Source: Cyclobacterium sp. SYSU L10401 (GTDB lineage Bacteria > Bacteroidota > Bacteroidia > Cytophagales > Cyclobacteriaceae). From it: a stretch of DNA of 64,000 nucleotides. Shown here in pieces: positions 7,637-17,288 of the stretch. Position 1 is the stretch's first letter; each line of letters begins with the position of its first letter. Location: NCBI RefSeq assembly GCF_010993705.1, contig NZ_WOFO01000001.1:260001-324000 (forward strand). Reading direction: 5' to 3'. The notes beneath the pieces are model-generated. The model searched no databases, had not been told where the DNA came from, and worked only from the letters and a program-made list of their open reading frames with translations. A program made the position numbers and the translations under genes.

Positions 7637-8824
7637 TTATGCTGAAGTCTCATAAAGAGCATGGATTATTTTGTGTGCAGCTTGCTGGATAGAGAAGTAA
7701 TTTTGAAAGCATTTTTCAGCCTGTTTACCCATTGTTTCTTTTTGATCGGAAGATAGTTGTCCCCACCGTTTCAATTGGTCGGTTACTCCCTTTTGGTTGT
7801 CTTTGGCAATCAATCCCCCCTCTGAATCAGAAATTTCTTTCCAGATATTTACCTGATCGGAAATTAATACAGGTTTGCCGCAAGCCAGCGCTTCCACTAC
7901 CGCAATACCAAAATTTTCCTGGTGGGAGGGTAGTACAAAGGCTTCACAGCCGTAAAATGCAGCCCACTTTAACTCTCCGGTCAACATACCTGGGAAAATG
8001 ATGGCTTTTTTCAACTTTGGGTTCTCGTCGACCATGTCTTGCAGCTGCCGTCCATAGCCTGTGTCCATTCCCGGACCTGCGATAACCAATAGGGGTAGTT
8101 GACCCTGAAAATCTTTGTCGATTAATTGGGAATAAGCCCTGATCAATAAATCAACTCCTTTTTTTTCATGAATTCGACTGAGAAACAAAAGATAGGGTCT
8201 ATGTTTTATTTCCTGGCATCTTTTATGAAATACGGCTGCCATTTGAGGCGTGTAAGGCGGTGGTTCCGGAATCCCATAACCTACATTCAGCTCTTTTGCC
8301 GGTTGATAGGGGGAAAATGTATTCCTGGCCAAAATCAGCTCTTGTTCACAAGTAAATAAAAGTCCTGCAGCTTTATGAATTAATTTTTGCTCAATCAACT
8401 TCCAGTAAACCCAATTGCGTATTGCCTTTAGTTTTCTGCCATTGGCCTTTTGGAAATAGGGGTCCAACATGCCGTGGGGCATCACAAACAATGGTGGTTT
8501 TTCCCCACGAATTTGGCTCAAGGCTTTCACTACTGCGAAGCCGGGATAGAGCCAGAGTCCGTTTACAATTACAGCATCAAACTTTTTGAGGTTATCCCTT
8601 AACCAAGGTAATAGGTTAGAAGAATAGGACCAGGGGGTAGTTGCTGGTCCCAGGCAATGCACCGTGAAGCCTTCCAGATCCAAATTAGCTGTGTTTGGAT
8701 CATCCATGCAAACTATTTCGTTGTGGACACCTTTTTCCCTTAATGCGGGAACTATATTCCTTATACCCTGACTTACGCCACCAGAGGTTGGATGCATACT
8801 TCCTACAACTTGAAGTACTTTCAT
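7637..8824 (-). CDS. GT4-type glycosyltransferase
   Basis: A 395-residue GT-B fold enzyme, last gene of the leftward polysaccharide series. The N-terminal domain opens MKVLQVVGSMHPTSGGVSQG, a nucleotide-sugar enzyme glycine loop. The C-terminal domain has LLFLSRIHEKKGVDLLI and the GT4 signature EX7E in HENFGIAVVEALACGKPVL, the pair that binds the UDP- or GDP-sugar. No membrane segment or signal is visible, so it acts on the cytoplasmic face on a lipid-linked intermediate. Donor and linkage cannot be told. It is 177 bp downstream of the GT2 gene at 9002-9799 and may form a separate transcript. The end lies about 220 bp from the convergent SGNH gene. Confidence 0.92.
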   Translation of the reverse strand: MKVLQVVGSMHPTSGGVSQGIRNIVPALREKGVHNEIVCMDDPNTANLDLEGFTVHCLGPATTPWSYSSNLLPWLRDNLKKFDAVIVNGLWLYPGFAVVKALSQIRGEKPPLFVMPHGMLDPYFQKANGRKLKAIRNWVYWKLIEQKLIHKAAGLLFTCEQELILARNTFSPYQPAKELNVGYGIPEPPPYTPQMAAVFHKRCQEIKHRPYLLFLSRIHEKKGVDLLIRAYSQLIDKDFQGQLPLLVIAGPGMDTGYGRQLQDMVDENPKLKKAIIFPGMLTGELKWAAFYGCEAFVLPSHQENFGIAVVEALACGKPVLISDQVNIWKEISDSEGGLIAKDNQKGVTDQLKRWGQLSSDQKETMGKQAEKCFQNYFSIQQAAHKIIHALYETSA

Positions 8825-9001
8825 TTTACTTTTTTCCAGACGTTTTCAAAATGCTGATGGAATGAAATTCTCTAAAAATATTTTGAGTTTTACCTATTCA
8901 ATACGATCAGTATTAATCAGATTAAAAACTTAAAATGAAATAGGATATTTTTTTAACCGGATAAATTCCTTGCCAATATAGCTTAGCTTTTAAAGTCAAA
9001 T

Positions 9002-9799
9002 TTACAGCTCCCTCATTTTAATTTGAATCAAAAACTCGTAATAAGCCATATTGATACAATAGATCAGGCCAGGAACGCCTTCAATGAATCCAAAATTCAC
9101 CAAGTATGCTTGGAAAAAGCGTAAAAGAGGCCACCCTGGAACTTTGCTCAACCATGATTTTAATGCTGGGTTCCTTAAGCTTTCCTGGGAGGTGAATATG
9201 TTCTTAAATGGGGGACAGTGTTTTTTTCTATAAAGGGCTTCTTGACTGGAGTACTTGTTGTGACGCTCAATCCATTGTGCCCAACCCTTTGAAAATCCAT
9301 AATGCAGGTAAGGTTCTTTGATGTATTCAATCCTTCCATGAACTGTATCTTCTTTTTGCCCATGTCCAAAGTCCGTAAATCTGGCTCTGCCCCTGCAGAG
9401 CAATCTAAACTGCCATTTTGGAAAGTTGTCACAGCGTTTTAGCCATTTGCCCTCCAGCATCATTTTGCAGCAGCAGTAGAATCCGGCTACTTGCCGATCT
9501 GCAATAGATATAGATTTTTTTATAGCATTTTCAAAAGCTGGAGTGACTTTCTCATCGGAATCAAGGAAAAGAATCCATTCGTATTTCGTTTTGATGTTAT
9601 CCAGTGCGAAATTCCTTTGTTCTCCGAAGCTGACAAAGGGATTGAAACTAATGGAAGCACCATGATTTTTTGCGATTTCAATTGTATTATCTTCACTTCC
9701 GGAATCGAGAATATGTATATCATCTGACCATTTCAATGAATCCAGGCATATCGGAAGATCTTTTTCCTCATTTTTAGTTAGTATGATAACAGAAATCAT
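9002..9799 (-). CDS. GT2 glycosyltransferase, WaaE/KdtX-like
   Basis: A 265-residue family 2 enzyme. It starts MISVIILTKNEEKDLPICLDSL and has the metal-binding DSD motif in WILFLDSDEKV, both features of the WaaE/KdtX-like subgroup that adds beta-linked glucose to lipopolysaccharide cores or capsule repeat units. Further subgroup marks are SFGEQRNFAL and the later H-x-GFSKG and WLSKVPGWPLLRF segments. It has an amphipathic C-terminal region that may touch the membrane. It is 13 bp downstream of a WcaF-like acetyltransferase, implying one transcript. The acceptor here is inferred to be the polymer made by this locus. Confidence 0.9.
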   Translation of the reverse strand: MISVIILTKNEEKDLPICLDSLKWSDDIHILDSGSEDNTIEIAKNHGASISFNPFVSFGEQRNFALDNIKTKYEWILFLDSDEKVTPAFENAIKKSISIADRQVAGFYCCCKMMLEGKWLKRCDNFPKWQFRLLCRGRARFTDFGHGQKEDTVHGRIEYIKEPYLHYGFSKGWAQWIERHNKYSSQEALYRKKHCPPFKNIFTSQESLRNPALKSWLSKVPGWPLLRFFQAYLVNFGFIEGVPGLIYCINMAYYEFLIQIKMREL

Positions 9800-9812
9800 T
9801 TAGTGAATTGAC

Positions 9813-10379
9813 TCAATAGGTATTTGAAAATTTACTTTTTTCCAGAACTCTTTTTTTTATGGGTTTACATGGGAATCCAGAACACACCATCCAAGGGGGC
9901 ATGTCCTTATTCACTACCGATCTCGCTCCAATGACACATCCTTCACCAATGTTAATTCCCGGATGAATAAAGGAATCGGCCGCAATCCAACAGTAATTAC
10001 CAATACTAATAGGTTTTGTAATGAGAGGGAATCCGGGTAAGGTATAATCATGTGTTCCGGTACATACGTGAACACCCGGGGAAACAGTAGTTCTTTTACC
10101 AATGAAAATTCTACCTTGAGAGTATAGGTTAGAACCGGGTCCTACTGTACACTGGTCTGATAATTCCAGGTTCCATGGAGCCCATATTTTTACTTTAGGA
10201 TAAACCCGAACTTGCTTTCCCACCTTTGCTCCAAAAATTCTTAGGAGTAAGGAACGCCACGGATGAAAGGGGATGGGAGAATAAGCAAAAAATATTACAT
10301 AAATGATTCCCCAGCTAAACCTTGCCAAGCGATTACTTAAAGGAAAAGAGGCACCTGTTATTGTATCTTGATTGACCAT
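9813..10379 (-). CDS. WcaF-like left-handed beta-helix acetyltransferase (first paralog)
   Basis: A 188-residue hexapeptide-repeat protein of the WcaF/colanic acid acetyltransferase group. The N-terminal segment with FHPWRSLLLRIFGAKVG is followed by hexapeptide turns (IGKRTTVSPGVHVCTG) with the catalytic His in THDYTLPGFPLI, and closes with INIGEGCVIGARSVV and the C-terminal GFPCKPIKKR. Acetyl-CoA would be the donor and a sugar hydroxyl of a lipid-linked intermediate the acceptor. It resembles the protein at 10654-11208 along its whole length, so the two are paralogs, separated by 274 bp of AT-rich DNA in which I see nothing. Confidence 0.92.
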   Translation of the reverse strand: MVNQDTITGASFPLSNRLARFSWGIIYVIFFAYSPIPFHPWRSLLLRIFGAKVGKQVRVYPKVKIWAPWNLELSDQCTVGPGSNLYSQGRIFIGKRTTVSPGVHVCTGTHDYTLPGFPLITKPISIGNYCWIAADSFIHPGINIGEGCVIGARSVVNKDMPPWMVCSGFPCKPIKKRVLEKSKFSNTY

Positions 10380-10653
10380 ATTTAAAATCCAAAAACTACT
10401 CTCATGAACTTAATTTAATACTATATTTAGCAAGAAAACCATCCTCTTTGGGAATATTTTTAAGAAAAATCTGGTTGATTTCTTAGCTGATATAGAAATA
10501 TAGGAACGGAATAATTGAAGTTATTTAACCATATTGTATTTTATACATTGAAGAAGTTGGATTTTTTCAAACAAATAATCATTCGTCAATAATAAAAATT
10601 CAGTGACAAAGAAGTAAAGCGAATAAAACCCCTTTAATCAGAATGTATGATGA

Positions 10654-11208
10654 TTAAAAAGTACCTCTATTTTTAATTATTTTAGCTGGATTTCCTCCAA
10701 CCACCGTCCATGGTGCGACATCTTTAAATACCGCTGACCTGGCTCCTACCACAGCCCCTTCACCAATATTTACAGTCGGTCCAATAAACGCATCTGCTGC
10801 TACCCACACTTTATTGCCAATAGTAATATATTGACAAATTAAAGGAAAATCAGGTAAGGTGTAATCGTGGGAAGAGGCACAGAGGTATGTTTTTTGGGAA
10901 ATTACGGTATGATCTCCAATTTTGATTTTCCCCTGATTATAGCAATCCACTTTCGGTCCAATACTAGAAAAGCTACCTACTTCTAAATTCCAAGGGGCCC
11001 AGATTCTGACACTTGCCTGAATGCTGGTGTTATGGCCAATTTTTGCCCCAAATGATTTTAATATAAATGATCTCCAGCCCTTGAAGGTTTCTAAATTAAA
11101 GGGTCTAAAGAGAAGAAAATAACAAAATGACCATATTACTCTACCAATTTTATTCCTTAAACTAAAACTAAAATTATAATTTGATAAATCAAAACCTCTG
11201 TTCTCCAT
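10654..11208 (-). CDS. WcaF-like left-handed beta-helix acetyltransferase (second paralog)
   Basis: A 184-residue hexapeptide acetyltransferase with the same plan as the neighbour at 9813-10379: FKGWRSFILKSFGAKIG, then VRIWAPWNLEVG, the catalytic SSHDYTLPDFPLI, and NIGEGAVVGARSAVFKD with the closing GGNPAKIIKNR. Residues around the active site are conserved, the N-terminal 30 residues are not, suggesting an older duplication and different acceptor sugars. It begins 4 bp after the GT2 gene at 11213-12175, so they are almost surely co-transcribed. Confidence 0.92.
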   Translation of the reverse strand: MENRGFDLSNYNFSFSLRNKIGRVIWSFCYFLLFRPFNLETFKGWRSFILKSFGAKIGHNTSIQASVRIWAPWNLEVGSFSSIGPKVDCYNQGKIKIGDHTVISQKTYLCASSHDYTLPDFPLICQYITIGNKVWVAADAFIGPTVNIGEGAVVGARSAVFKDVAPWTVVGGNPAKIIKNRGTF

Positions 11209-11212
11209 GGTC

Positions 11213-12175
11213 TTAGAAAATTAAATGATTTATCTTTTTCATTGACTTGGTAACTATTCTCCCCAAATCATAGTGAAAATTATAAGCCTTCATTTCCAAA
11301 TTGTGATAGAAAGCAAGGTTTTCTTTTACAAAGGGGGTATAGTTTTTGCGGTAGAAATTCTCTCGAAAATCTTTGTCTTTGGCCAGTATGCCTCCTAAAC
11401 GGGCATATACAATAAAGTTTCGACAATTAAATAATTTTAGCTCTTCTTTTAGTTCCGAGAGATATTTTGATTTACGCAACATTTTTTCAGTCACCAAATT
11501 AAATTTGTAAATGTTTTCTATAAAAATGGGATCTGTTGATGAATTGGCACTTGTATTATGTAAAACATAGTTATATATAGGGCTAGGTTCTAAACTTATC
11601 TTTATGTTATGATTAATAAACACATGTAAATTGAATAATACGTCTTCCTGCAGTAATTTTGTAAACCTATAATTTAGGTTTAACAGTAATTCTTTCTTAT
11701 AAAGTTTCCCCCAGATATATCCTTTTATATCATTTTTAAGTAAACTTTTTAATAGCTCTACGTTGTTTTGTTTTAAAGGTAATCTGTTTGTTATAATTTT
11801 CCTTTTACCATTTAATAATTGATAATTATTCCCAATAACCAAATCGGCGTTTTCCTTCTTCATTCTAGAGACTAATAATTCAATGGCGTTTGGCTCGAGG
11901 AAATCATCCGCATCGGTATGGAAGATTAAACTACCAGTTGACTTTTTTACTCCCTCATTTCTAGCTAAATAGGTGCCTTCGTTTTTCTTGTCTATTACCA
12001 ACAAACGTTTATCTTTTTCGCTATACCTATTTAATATACCTAAAGTCCCATCAGTACTTCCGTCATTCACTGCAATTATTTCTAGGATGGAATAGCTTTG
12101 GTTTAAAATACTATCCAGGCACTTTTTGATCCATTTTTCAGCATTATAAGCTGGAATAATTATTGAAACTTTCAT
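11213..12175 (-). CDS. GT2 glycosyltransferase
   Basis: A 320-residue family 2 enzyme. The N-terminal GT-A domain shows KVSIIIPAYNAEKWI, the first acidic patch NDGSTDGT, and the metal-binding region HTDADDFLEP. The C-terminal half is less conserved and rich in Asn and Lys. I use the ATG at 12175 (MKVSIIIP); a TTG 12 bases earlier is in frame but adds only four residues that do not fit the fold. The gene is clearly AT-richer than most of its neighbours, a common sign of exchange within polysaccharide loci. Sugar specificity is unknown. Confidence 0.9.
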   Translation of the reverse strand: MKVSIIIPAYNAEKWIKKCLDSILNQSYSILEIIAVNDGSTDGTLGILNRYSEKDKRLLVIDKKNEGTYLARNEGVKKSTGSLIFHTDADDFLEPNAIELLVSRMKKENADLVIGNNYQLLNGKRKIITNRLPLKQNNVELLKSLLKNDIKGYIWGKLYKKELLLNLNYRFTKLLQEDVLFNLHVFINHNIKISLEPSPIYNYVLHNTSANSSTDPIFIENIYKFNLVTEKMLRKSKYLSELKEELKLFNCRNFIVYARLGGILAKDKDFRENFYRKNYTPFVKENLAFYHNLEMKAYNFHYDLGRIVTKSMKKINHLIF

Positions 12176-12288
12176 TGCCTTAAACAATCAATTCTTTGGA
12201 AACTATTTTTATTAAAAGTTTATTATTTATTGTTTTTGTCTAATAAATTATATCGTGTTGCATCAAATGCTACACTGAGGAGTCAACT

Positions 12289-13437
12289 TTATTTAGTTAA
12301 ACCAAAAAGTGATAAGTACTTTTGTGTCATTTTTTTATTGCTAAATCTTTTTATATTCATCATACCTTTCTTACACATTTCCAATTTTAGATTTTGCTTT
12401 TGTAGCATCCTAAAAGCATTTGCAAAATCTTTAGGGTGGCTAGGGTCTGCATGAAGGGCAGATCCCTCACTTATCTCTGGCATTGGCTGGATGCTGCTGG
12501 CAATTACCGGGGCTCCGCAAGCCTGTGCTTCAATAAGTGGCCAACCAAATCCTTCTGAAAAAGAGGGGAAAATAAAGGCTTCACAAAGGCTGTATAGTGC
12601 CCTCAATGTCATATGGTCGGGGTTTGAGACAATTACCAGTCGATCCATTAAGCCTAAAGAAACAGCATATTCCAATAGGTCACTGTCTGGGGCCTCTCCT
12701 GCGAAACATATTTGCCCATTCCATTCAGTTCCCAGTTCGTTCGCAACATCCAAAATCAATTTCCTGTTCTTTCTACGATGGTTTGAACCGACATGGAGCA
12801 TATATAAGTAGGGGGTAGCGATTCCTAAATTTTGAATGAGCGGAAAAGCCTGCTTTACAGTCATTGGTTTAAAATCTCCATTAAACGCATTATGGATTAC
12901 CTGGTAATGCTTATTACCCTTATTTAGATCCGTGTTTTTTTGTAGATCGATTAGCTGATTTAATGTAAACCGGGAAACTGCAGCCAGTTTTCTGACCTGC
13001 ACCAGGTGGCTCAGAATCCATTTTTGATATAGTTTACCTGTTGGAGTTGCCGTACAGTAGGCATCCGCATGGCCCATAGATCCGCGTATGGCCAATACAT
13101 CATGGCAGGTTATGGATGTTTTTTCCATTGGTAAAAACCGGAGATATGGAGCATTGGAATGATCGCAGATGTGAAAAAGAGCTTCCTCATTTCGGATTTT
13201 TTTGAGGAGCAGACGGCTTATCAATACAAGTTGAAATATAAACCATTTGTCTAAATACCCAATCCATTTTCCTATTCCGGATTGAGTTGATTGAAATATG
13301 GAACCAAAAATAACAGTCGGTTTCCATATGGTTGTTGGATATCCTTCTTTCACAAATCCGGATTGTAACATCAAAGCAAAACGTTGCATGCTCTCTTGCT
13401 TATCCGGCGGATAATTTCCAATTAATATTATTTCCAT
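12289..13437 (-). CDS. GT4-type glycosyltransferase
   Basis: A 382-residue GT-B enzyme. The C-terminal nucleotide-binding domain has LHVGSNHRRKNRKLIL and the EX7E signature in SEGFGWPLIEAQACGAPVI. The N-terminal domain starts MEIILIGNYPPDKQESMQRF, of the looser type seen in polysaccharide glycosyltransferases, and lacks a membrane segment. The ATG at 13437 is preferred over an in-frame TTG two codons upstream. It lies 17 bp downstream of the polymerase gene. Donor sugar is not predictable from sequence alone. Confidence 0.9.
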   Translation of the reverse strand: MEIILIGNYPPDKQESMQRFALMLQSGFVKEGYPTTIWKPTVIFGSIFQSTQSGIGKWIGYLDKWFIFQLVLISRLLLKKIRNEEALFHICDHSNAPYLRFLPMEKTSITCHDVLAIRGSMGHADAYCTATPTGKLYQKWILSHLVQVRKLAAVSRFTLNQLIDLQKNTDLNKGNKHYQVIHNAFNGDFKPMTVKQAFPLIQNLGIATPYLYMLHVGSNHRRKNRKLILDVANELGTEWNGQICFAGEAPDSDLLEYAVSLGLMDRLVIVSNPDHMTLRALYSLCEAFIFPSFSEGFGWPLIEAQACGAPVIASSIQPMPEISEGSALHADPSHPKDFANAFRMLQKQNLKLEMCKKGMMNIKRFSNKKMTQKYLSLFGLTK

Positions 13438-13454
13438 AATCAAAATCTGATGAA

Positions 13455-14798
13455 TCAGATATTTTCACCAGAAGGAGGTTCATTGAAGGCCGCAATTATT
13501 AACCCCCCTATAATGGTACTGAAGCCTAAAGCAGTAGGTTGTGCCCATTGGCTTTGTAAAATAGTGAGTAAACCAAAGCTCAGCAGGAACCAGGGTAAAA
13601 AATCTCCCTGTACTACATTTTTGAATGAAGCAAATGTAAGTTTAACGACAATTCCAATCCGAATCAGAATTACCCCTAACCCTAAAAATAGCCCCATTTC
13701 TCCAATTAGTCTTCCCCACTCATTTTCAGCTACAAGGAAGTTGCGGCTCCCTGTCAATAACACACTTCCAGCATTGGTCCCCATACCAAGTCCGAAGCCC
13801 CAAAAAGGTACTTCGTTAAAATTTATTATAGAACCGATAAGTCCACCCAAAAACCGGCCGATGAGCGTACCTTCCAATCCGCCTTCTACCTGACTTGCAT
13901 TTTCAAATCTTGTAGAAAATGCATCAATAGCAGTAGAAAGATAATCTGTATTTAATAGTAATAAGCCTGCGACTGATGTGACTCCGATTACTGCAATTAA
14001 AACGAAAGAGAAATACCTTGGATTTCTAAAAACAGCAACAAATACAAAAAGGGTACTGACCAAAACTTGAAATAATAGAGAACGGCTAATAGAAAACGGT
14101 ATGGCAATCAATAAACCAATAGATGCCAGAATTAATGCGATTTTACTGATTTTTTCACTGTTAAACCAAAAATAAAAAATGAAAGTTGTTACAAAGCTAA
14201 AAAAAAGCGTGTTCCCATTGGTAAACGAAAATGTTCCCGGAGGACGAAAAAAGCCCAAGGCGCCATCAAACCCTGCTCCTTCTAAATCTCCACCCACACC
14301 CCTGTTCAAAAATGCCGATTGGGGACTGTAAAATTGGAGACCTATAAGAATTACCATAGGAATAGCCAGGTAAACGGTAGCTCTTCCCATTTTCAAAACA
14401 TCATCACGGTCAAAAAATTTCCCGATTAAAAACATCAAAGGAAAATGTATTAACATGATTCTTGCTCCAAAAAGTGTCACAAATAAATTACCATGCCCGA
14501 AAAAAATTGCCGTGTAAATACTTAAAACGCCAATAAGTAACATGGCTGACAAATAGCCATTAGAGGGAAATAAATTTTTTTTCCATGTCAAATAAAGTAA
14601 GAAAATGGCTATAGGATCCCTTACTACCAGTAAGGGTGTTGCCAATCCAGGGAAAGCCCATTTTCGCAATGCTCCTTCAAATATTATTAATAAAAAGTAT
14701 AACCAAATGCATTTTTTTATTAATAGGGTAGCATCATAACCAATACTTTGACTATATATATTTTTGGAAACCATAGCTTCCGGCTTTTGTAAAGCCAT
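13455..14798 (-). CDS. Wzy/O-antigen-ligase-like polysaccharide polymerase
   Basis: A membrane protein of about 447 residues with ten or more hydrophobic segments and a large extracytoplasmic loop near the C-terminus, the layout of Wzy polymerases and WaaL ligases. The region FFRPPGTFSFTNGNTLFF and the loop WGFGLGMGTNAGS...AENEWGRLIGEMG (E-x-x-x-G-R/G-E pattern) match the O-antigen-polymerase/ligase family. It is the only such protein in the locus, so polymerising flipped repeat units is the likely task. The start is uncertain: ATG at 14798 is used; a TTG at 14837 and an ATG at 14774 are also in frame. Confidence 0.85.
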   Translation of the reverse strand: MALQKPEAMVSKNIYSQSIGYDATLLIKKCIWLYFLLIIFEGALRKWAFPGLATPLLVVRDPIAIFLLYLTWKKNLFPSNGYLSAMLLIGVLSIYTAIFFGHGNLFVTLFGARIMLIHFPLMFLIGKFFDRDDVLKMGRATVYLAIPMVILIGLQFYSPQSAFLNRGVGGDLEGAGFDGALGFFRPPGTFSFTNGNTLFFSFVTTFIFYFWFNSEKISKIALILASIGLLIAIPFSISRSLLFQVLVSTLFVFVAVFRNPRYFSFVLIAVIGVTSVAGLLLLNTDYLSTAIDAFSTRFENASQVEGGLEGTLIGRFLGGLIGSIINFNEVPFWGFGLGMGTNAGSVLLTGSRNFLVAENEWGRLIGEMGLFLGLGVILIRIGIVVKLTFASFKNVVQGDFLPWFLLSFGLLTILQSQWAQPTALGFSTIIGGLIIAAFNEPPSGENI

Positions 14799-14847
14799 AG
14801 GGGAGTTATCTCTTTTCAACAATATACTAAATTTCAAAAATTCTATT

Positions 14848-16098
14848 TTATTCAGTTTTCCTTTTCAATCCGTTCACAATAGTGGATCCATAATTTGCCC
14901 AGGTGTATTTCGCCACATGGTTCTGTGCCATTAAGCCCATTTCTGGAATATTTTCCCTATGATCTCTAAACCACAAGAGTTTTTCAGCGATTTTTTCTGG
15001 TGAGCGAATAGGAACCAAAAAGCCTGTTTTTCCTTCTATTATCAAATCCGATCCGCCTGTATTGGGAGTTATAATCAAAGGCAATCCCTGGCTCATTGCC
15101 TCTTGCATGACCAATGCCCTTCCCTCTACGATAGAGGGGAGGCAAAAAATATCGCAGGACCTCATAAGCTTCAATACCTGCTCATGCGGTCTTCCTGGTT
15201 CGTAAATAAACTGGGCGAATCTTTTTTTATAGAAATCCATTGGTGCGAGCAAAGCACCCATGACCACCAACTCTATATCAGAACCTTTAATCAAACGCAT
15301 GGCTTCGAATAAATCTGCCAAGCCTTTTCTTTGCCCCATAGAGCCAGCGAAAAGAACCCTTAGCGGTCGTTTCTTTATTGTAGCTGATTTTTTGTTATTT
15401 CCATTAAAGCATGTTTCCGGCGATCCAAATGGTACCATTAATAGTTGTTTATTTGATGCCCAATCAGGTATAGTGTCCATTACGAATTGTCCTGGACAAA
15501 CTATGGTATCTGCCAATTCCATCTCCTTCGTTTTTCTTGCTAGTTTCCTGTCAGAATCGTTGATCCCACCCCCGAGAGTGACTGCCCAATCAGGGTGTCG
15601 GCTGACTTCTTCATTCATTAGTGCCTGACCTGTTTCCCAGTAAGCTATTGGAAGATCGTAAATACACCTTACCCCTATTTTTTTTGCTTGTATAAAGGTT
15701 TCGAGTGCACCATCCTCATAAGCGTATACAGCATCTATCTGTTTTTTTTTATATAAACGCAGAAGGTCACGGGCACTTTTTCTATCAAAATCCTGGTAAA
15801 CAGCATCAATAGAAGCGATTCCTTTTTCGTGTGCGGTAAAATTGTTTACCCCGATTTTAATGGAGGCTAACCTGATTATTTCCAGTAAGGGACGTGTCAA
15901 AACGTTATCCTTACCAACTGGAAAAGCTCTCCTGAGCAATTCCTCTTTTACCGGCAGGGGTAATAATTTGAGCCAATGAGCATTTGGATTTACCGATATC
16001 GTTGTTCCAAATCCTGCTAGTAGTCCCTCATTTTCTAGCGCGTTAAGTATAGCAATGACAAATTGGTTGCCAGTCGGATGAAGTAGTAAACATTTCAT
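14848..16098 (-). CDS. GT4-type glycosyltransferase
   Basis: A 416-residue GT-B enzyme. The C-terminal domain holds LRVLFAGSMGQRKGLADLF and the EX7E signature in VEGRALVMQEAMSQGLPLI. The N-terminal acceptor domain is longer than average, with a distinct DLPIAYWETGQ segment that I recognise from group-1 transferases but cannot tie to a substrate. It is about 50 bp upstream of the polymerase start and 88 bp downstream of the previous transferase, consistent with one operon. Confidence 0.9.
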   Translation of the reverse strand: MKCLLLHPTGNQFVIAILNALENEGLLAGFGTTISVNPNAHWLKLLPLPVKEELLRRAFPVGKDNVLTRPLLEIIRLASIKIGVNNFTAHEKGIASIDAVYQDFDRKSARDLLRLYKKKQIDAVYAYEDGALETFIQAKKIGVRCIYDLPIAYWETGQALMNEEVSRHPDWAVTLGGGINDSDRKLARKTKEMELADTIVCPGQFVMDTIPDWASNKQLLMVPFGSPETCFNGNNKKSATIKKRPLRVLFAGSMGQRKGLADLFEAMRLIKGSDIELVVMGALLAPMDFYKKRFAQFIYEPGRPHEQVLKLMRSCDIFCLPSIVEGRALVMQEAMSQGLPLIITPNTGGSDLIIEGKTGFLVPIRSPEKIAEKLLWFRDHRENIPEMGLMAQNHVAKYTWANYGSTIVNGLKRKTE

Positions 16099-16186
16099 AG
16101 AAACGTTTTAAGGATAGATTTGATAATTTAAAAATGCTTATGATATGGAATGTTGCGTTTATACCATGATGCTTAAAAAAACCGTC

Positions 16187-17257
16187 TTAGGGAATCAAAT
16201 AAGGGTTTTTCAAGTGCGTTGTTTTTTTCCCCTCATGAGCTTTCCTGATTATTTTTAAATAGGATTTGGCAACTTTTTCAGGTTGATGCTTCAACAAATG
16301 GGCACGGGCATTTATTTGCAACTGCTTCTCTGCATTTGATCCGAGCTGCAAGGATCTGATGCATGCCGTTAAGGACTTCACATTACCACTTTCAAAAACC
16401 AAACCTGCATTTCCAACCGCTTCCGGCAAACCACCTTTATCCGAAACTATGGGAATACAACCACATGCCATTCCCTCCAGAACCACATTCCCAAAGGCTT
16501 CTTCACAGGTGGAAGGTACCAATATTATCCGATGTAGGTTTAGACAATTTGCCAATTCTTTTCCCTGCAAATTTCCTGTAAAGGTGACCCTCTCCGAAAC
16601 TTCCAACATCTCCGTTAGCTTTTCCAATGGTCCCCTTTCGGGGCCATCTCCAATAATGGTCAGTCGACAGGAATGAAATGATTGACTTGATTCGTCTGAA
16701 ATCAGCGATGCCAACGCTGCTATGGCTAAATTTGCTCCCTTATCCGGGACCAACCTTCCCAAAAATACCAGGTCAATGGATCTGATTAGGCCCGGTAGAA
16801 TTTTGAAATTTTCTTTCCTGTAAGGATTACCTATTACTTTTGCCCTGGGCCAGTTTTTTTCCCTTAGTGCTTCGCTTACCGCAATCACATCTTCTGCACG
16901 GTTTAGCCAATTGAATTTCAATCTATCCTGCCATCCAATTTGACCACTATCCCTTGAGATCCTTGTATTGAGGGCTACTACTAGCGGTCGCCAGATAAAC
17001 AGGTTAACCCAGGCCAGCCGGAGGCAGGGATTGTTTTCAAAAACGATATCGGCCCAGTGGTGTGCTCTATATAAGTCAATCAAAGTAGGGTTTCTGACAA
17101 TGTCAAATGGAAATGCTTTTTCTCCATTTTTTTTAGTCCAGGTAACCAGTCGCACACTACAACCCAAACGTGTAAACTCATTGGCCAATACCTCTGAATT
17201 GCTTTCGATACCACCTATGTCAGGGTAGAATTTATGAGAAAGAATTAAAACTTTCAT
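16187..17257 (-). CDS. GT4-type glycosyltransferase
   Basis: A 356-residue GT-B enzyme. It opens MKVLILSHKFYPDIGGIES, a standard GT4 glycine loop, and has DLVFLGRLVPDKGANLAI plus the EX7E signature in EEAFGNVVLEGMACGCIPI. This GT4 subtype handles UDP- or GDP-hexoses in capsule and lipopolysaccharide pathways. The start ATG at 17257 is 31 bp after the stop of the upstream transferase. No unusual features. Confidence 0.92.
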   Translation of the reverse strand: MKVLILSHKFYPDIGGIESNSEVLANEFTRLGCSVRLVTWTKKNGEKAFPFDIVRNPTLIDLYRAHHWADIVFENNPCLRLAWVNLFIWRPLVVALNTRISRDSGQIGWQDRLKFNWLNRAEDVIAVSEALREKNWPRAKVIGNPYRKENFKILPGLIRSIDLVFLGRLVPDKGANLAIAALASLISDESSQSFHSCRLTIIGDGPERGPLEKLTEMLEVSERVTFTGNLQGKELANCLNLHRIILVPSTCEEAFGNVVLEGMACGCIPIVSDKGGLPEAVGNAGLVFESGNVKSLTACIRSLQLGSNAEKQLQINARAHLLKHQPEKVAKSYLKIIRKAHEGKKTTHLKNPYLIP

Positions 17258-17288
17258 TTTTTACTTAAAAGAGAGACTGAAAAACATG

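Noticed and set aside
12176-12187. TTG start for the GT2 gene at 12187
   Set aside because: ATG at 12175 starts exactly at the first strand of the GT-A fold; the four extra residues have no support.
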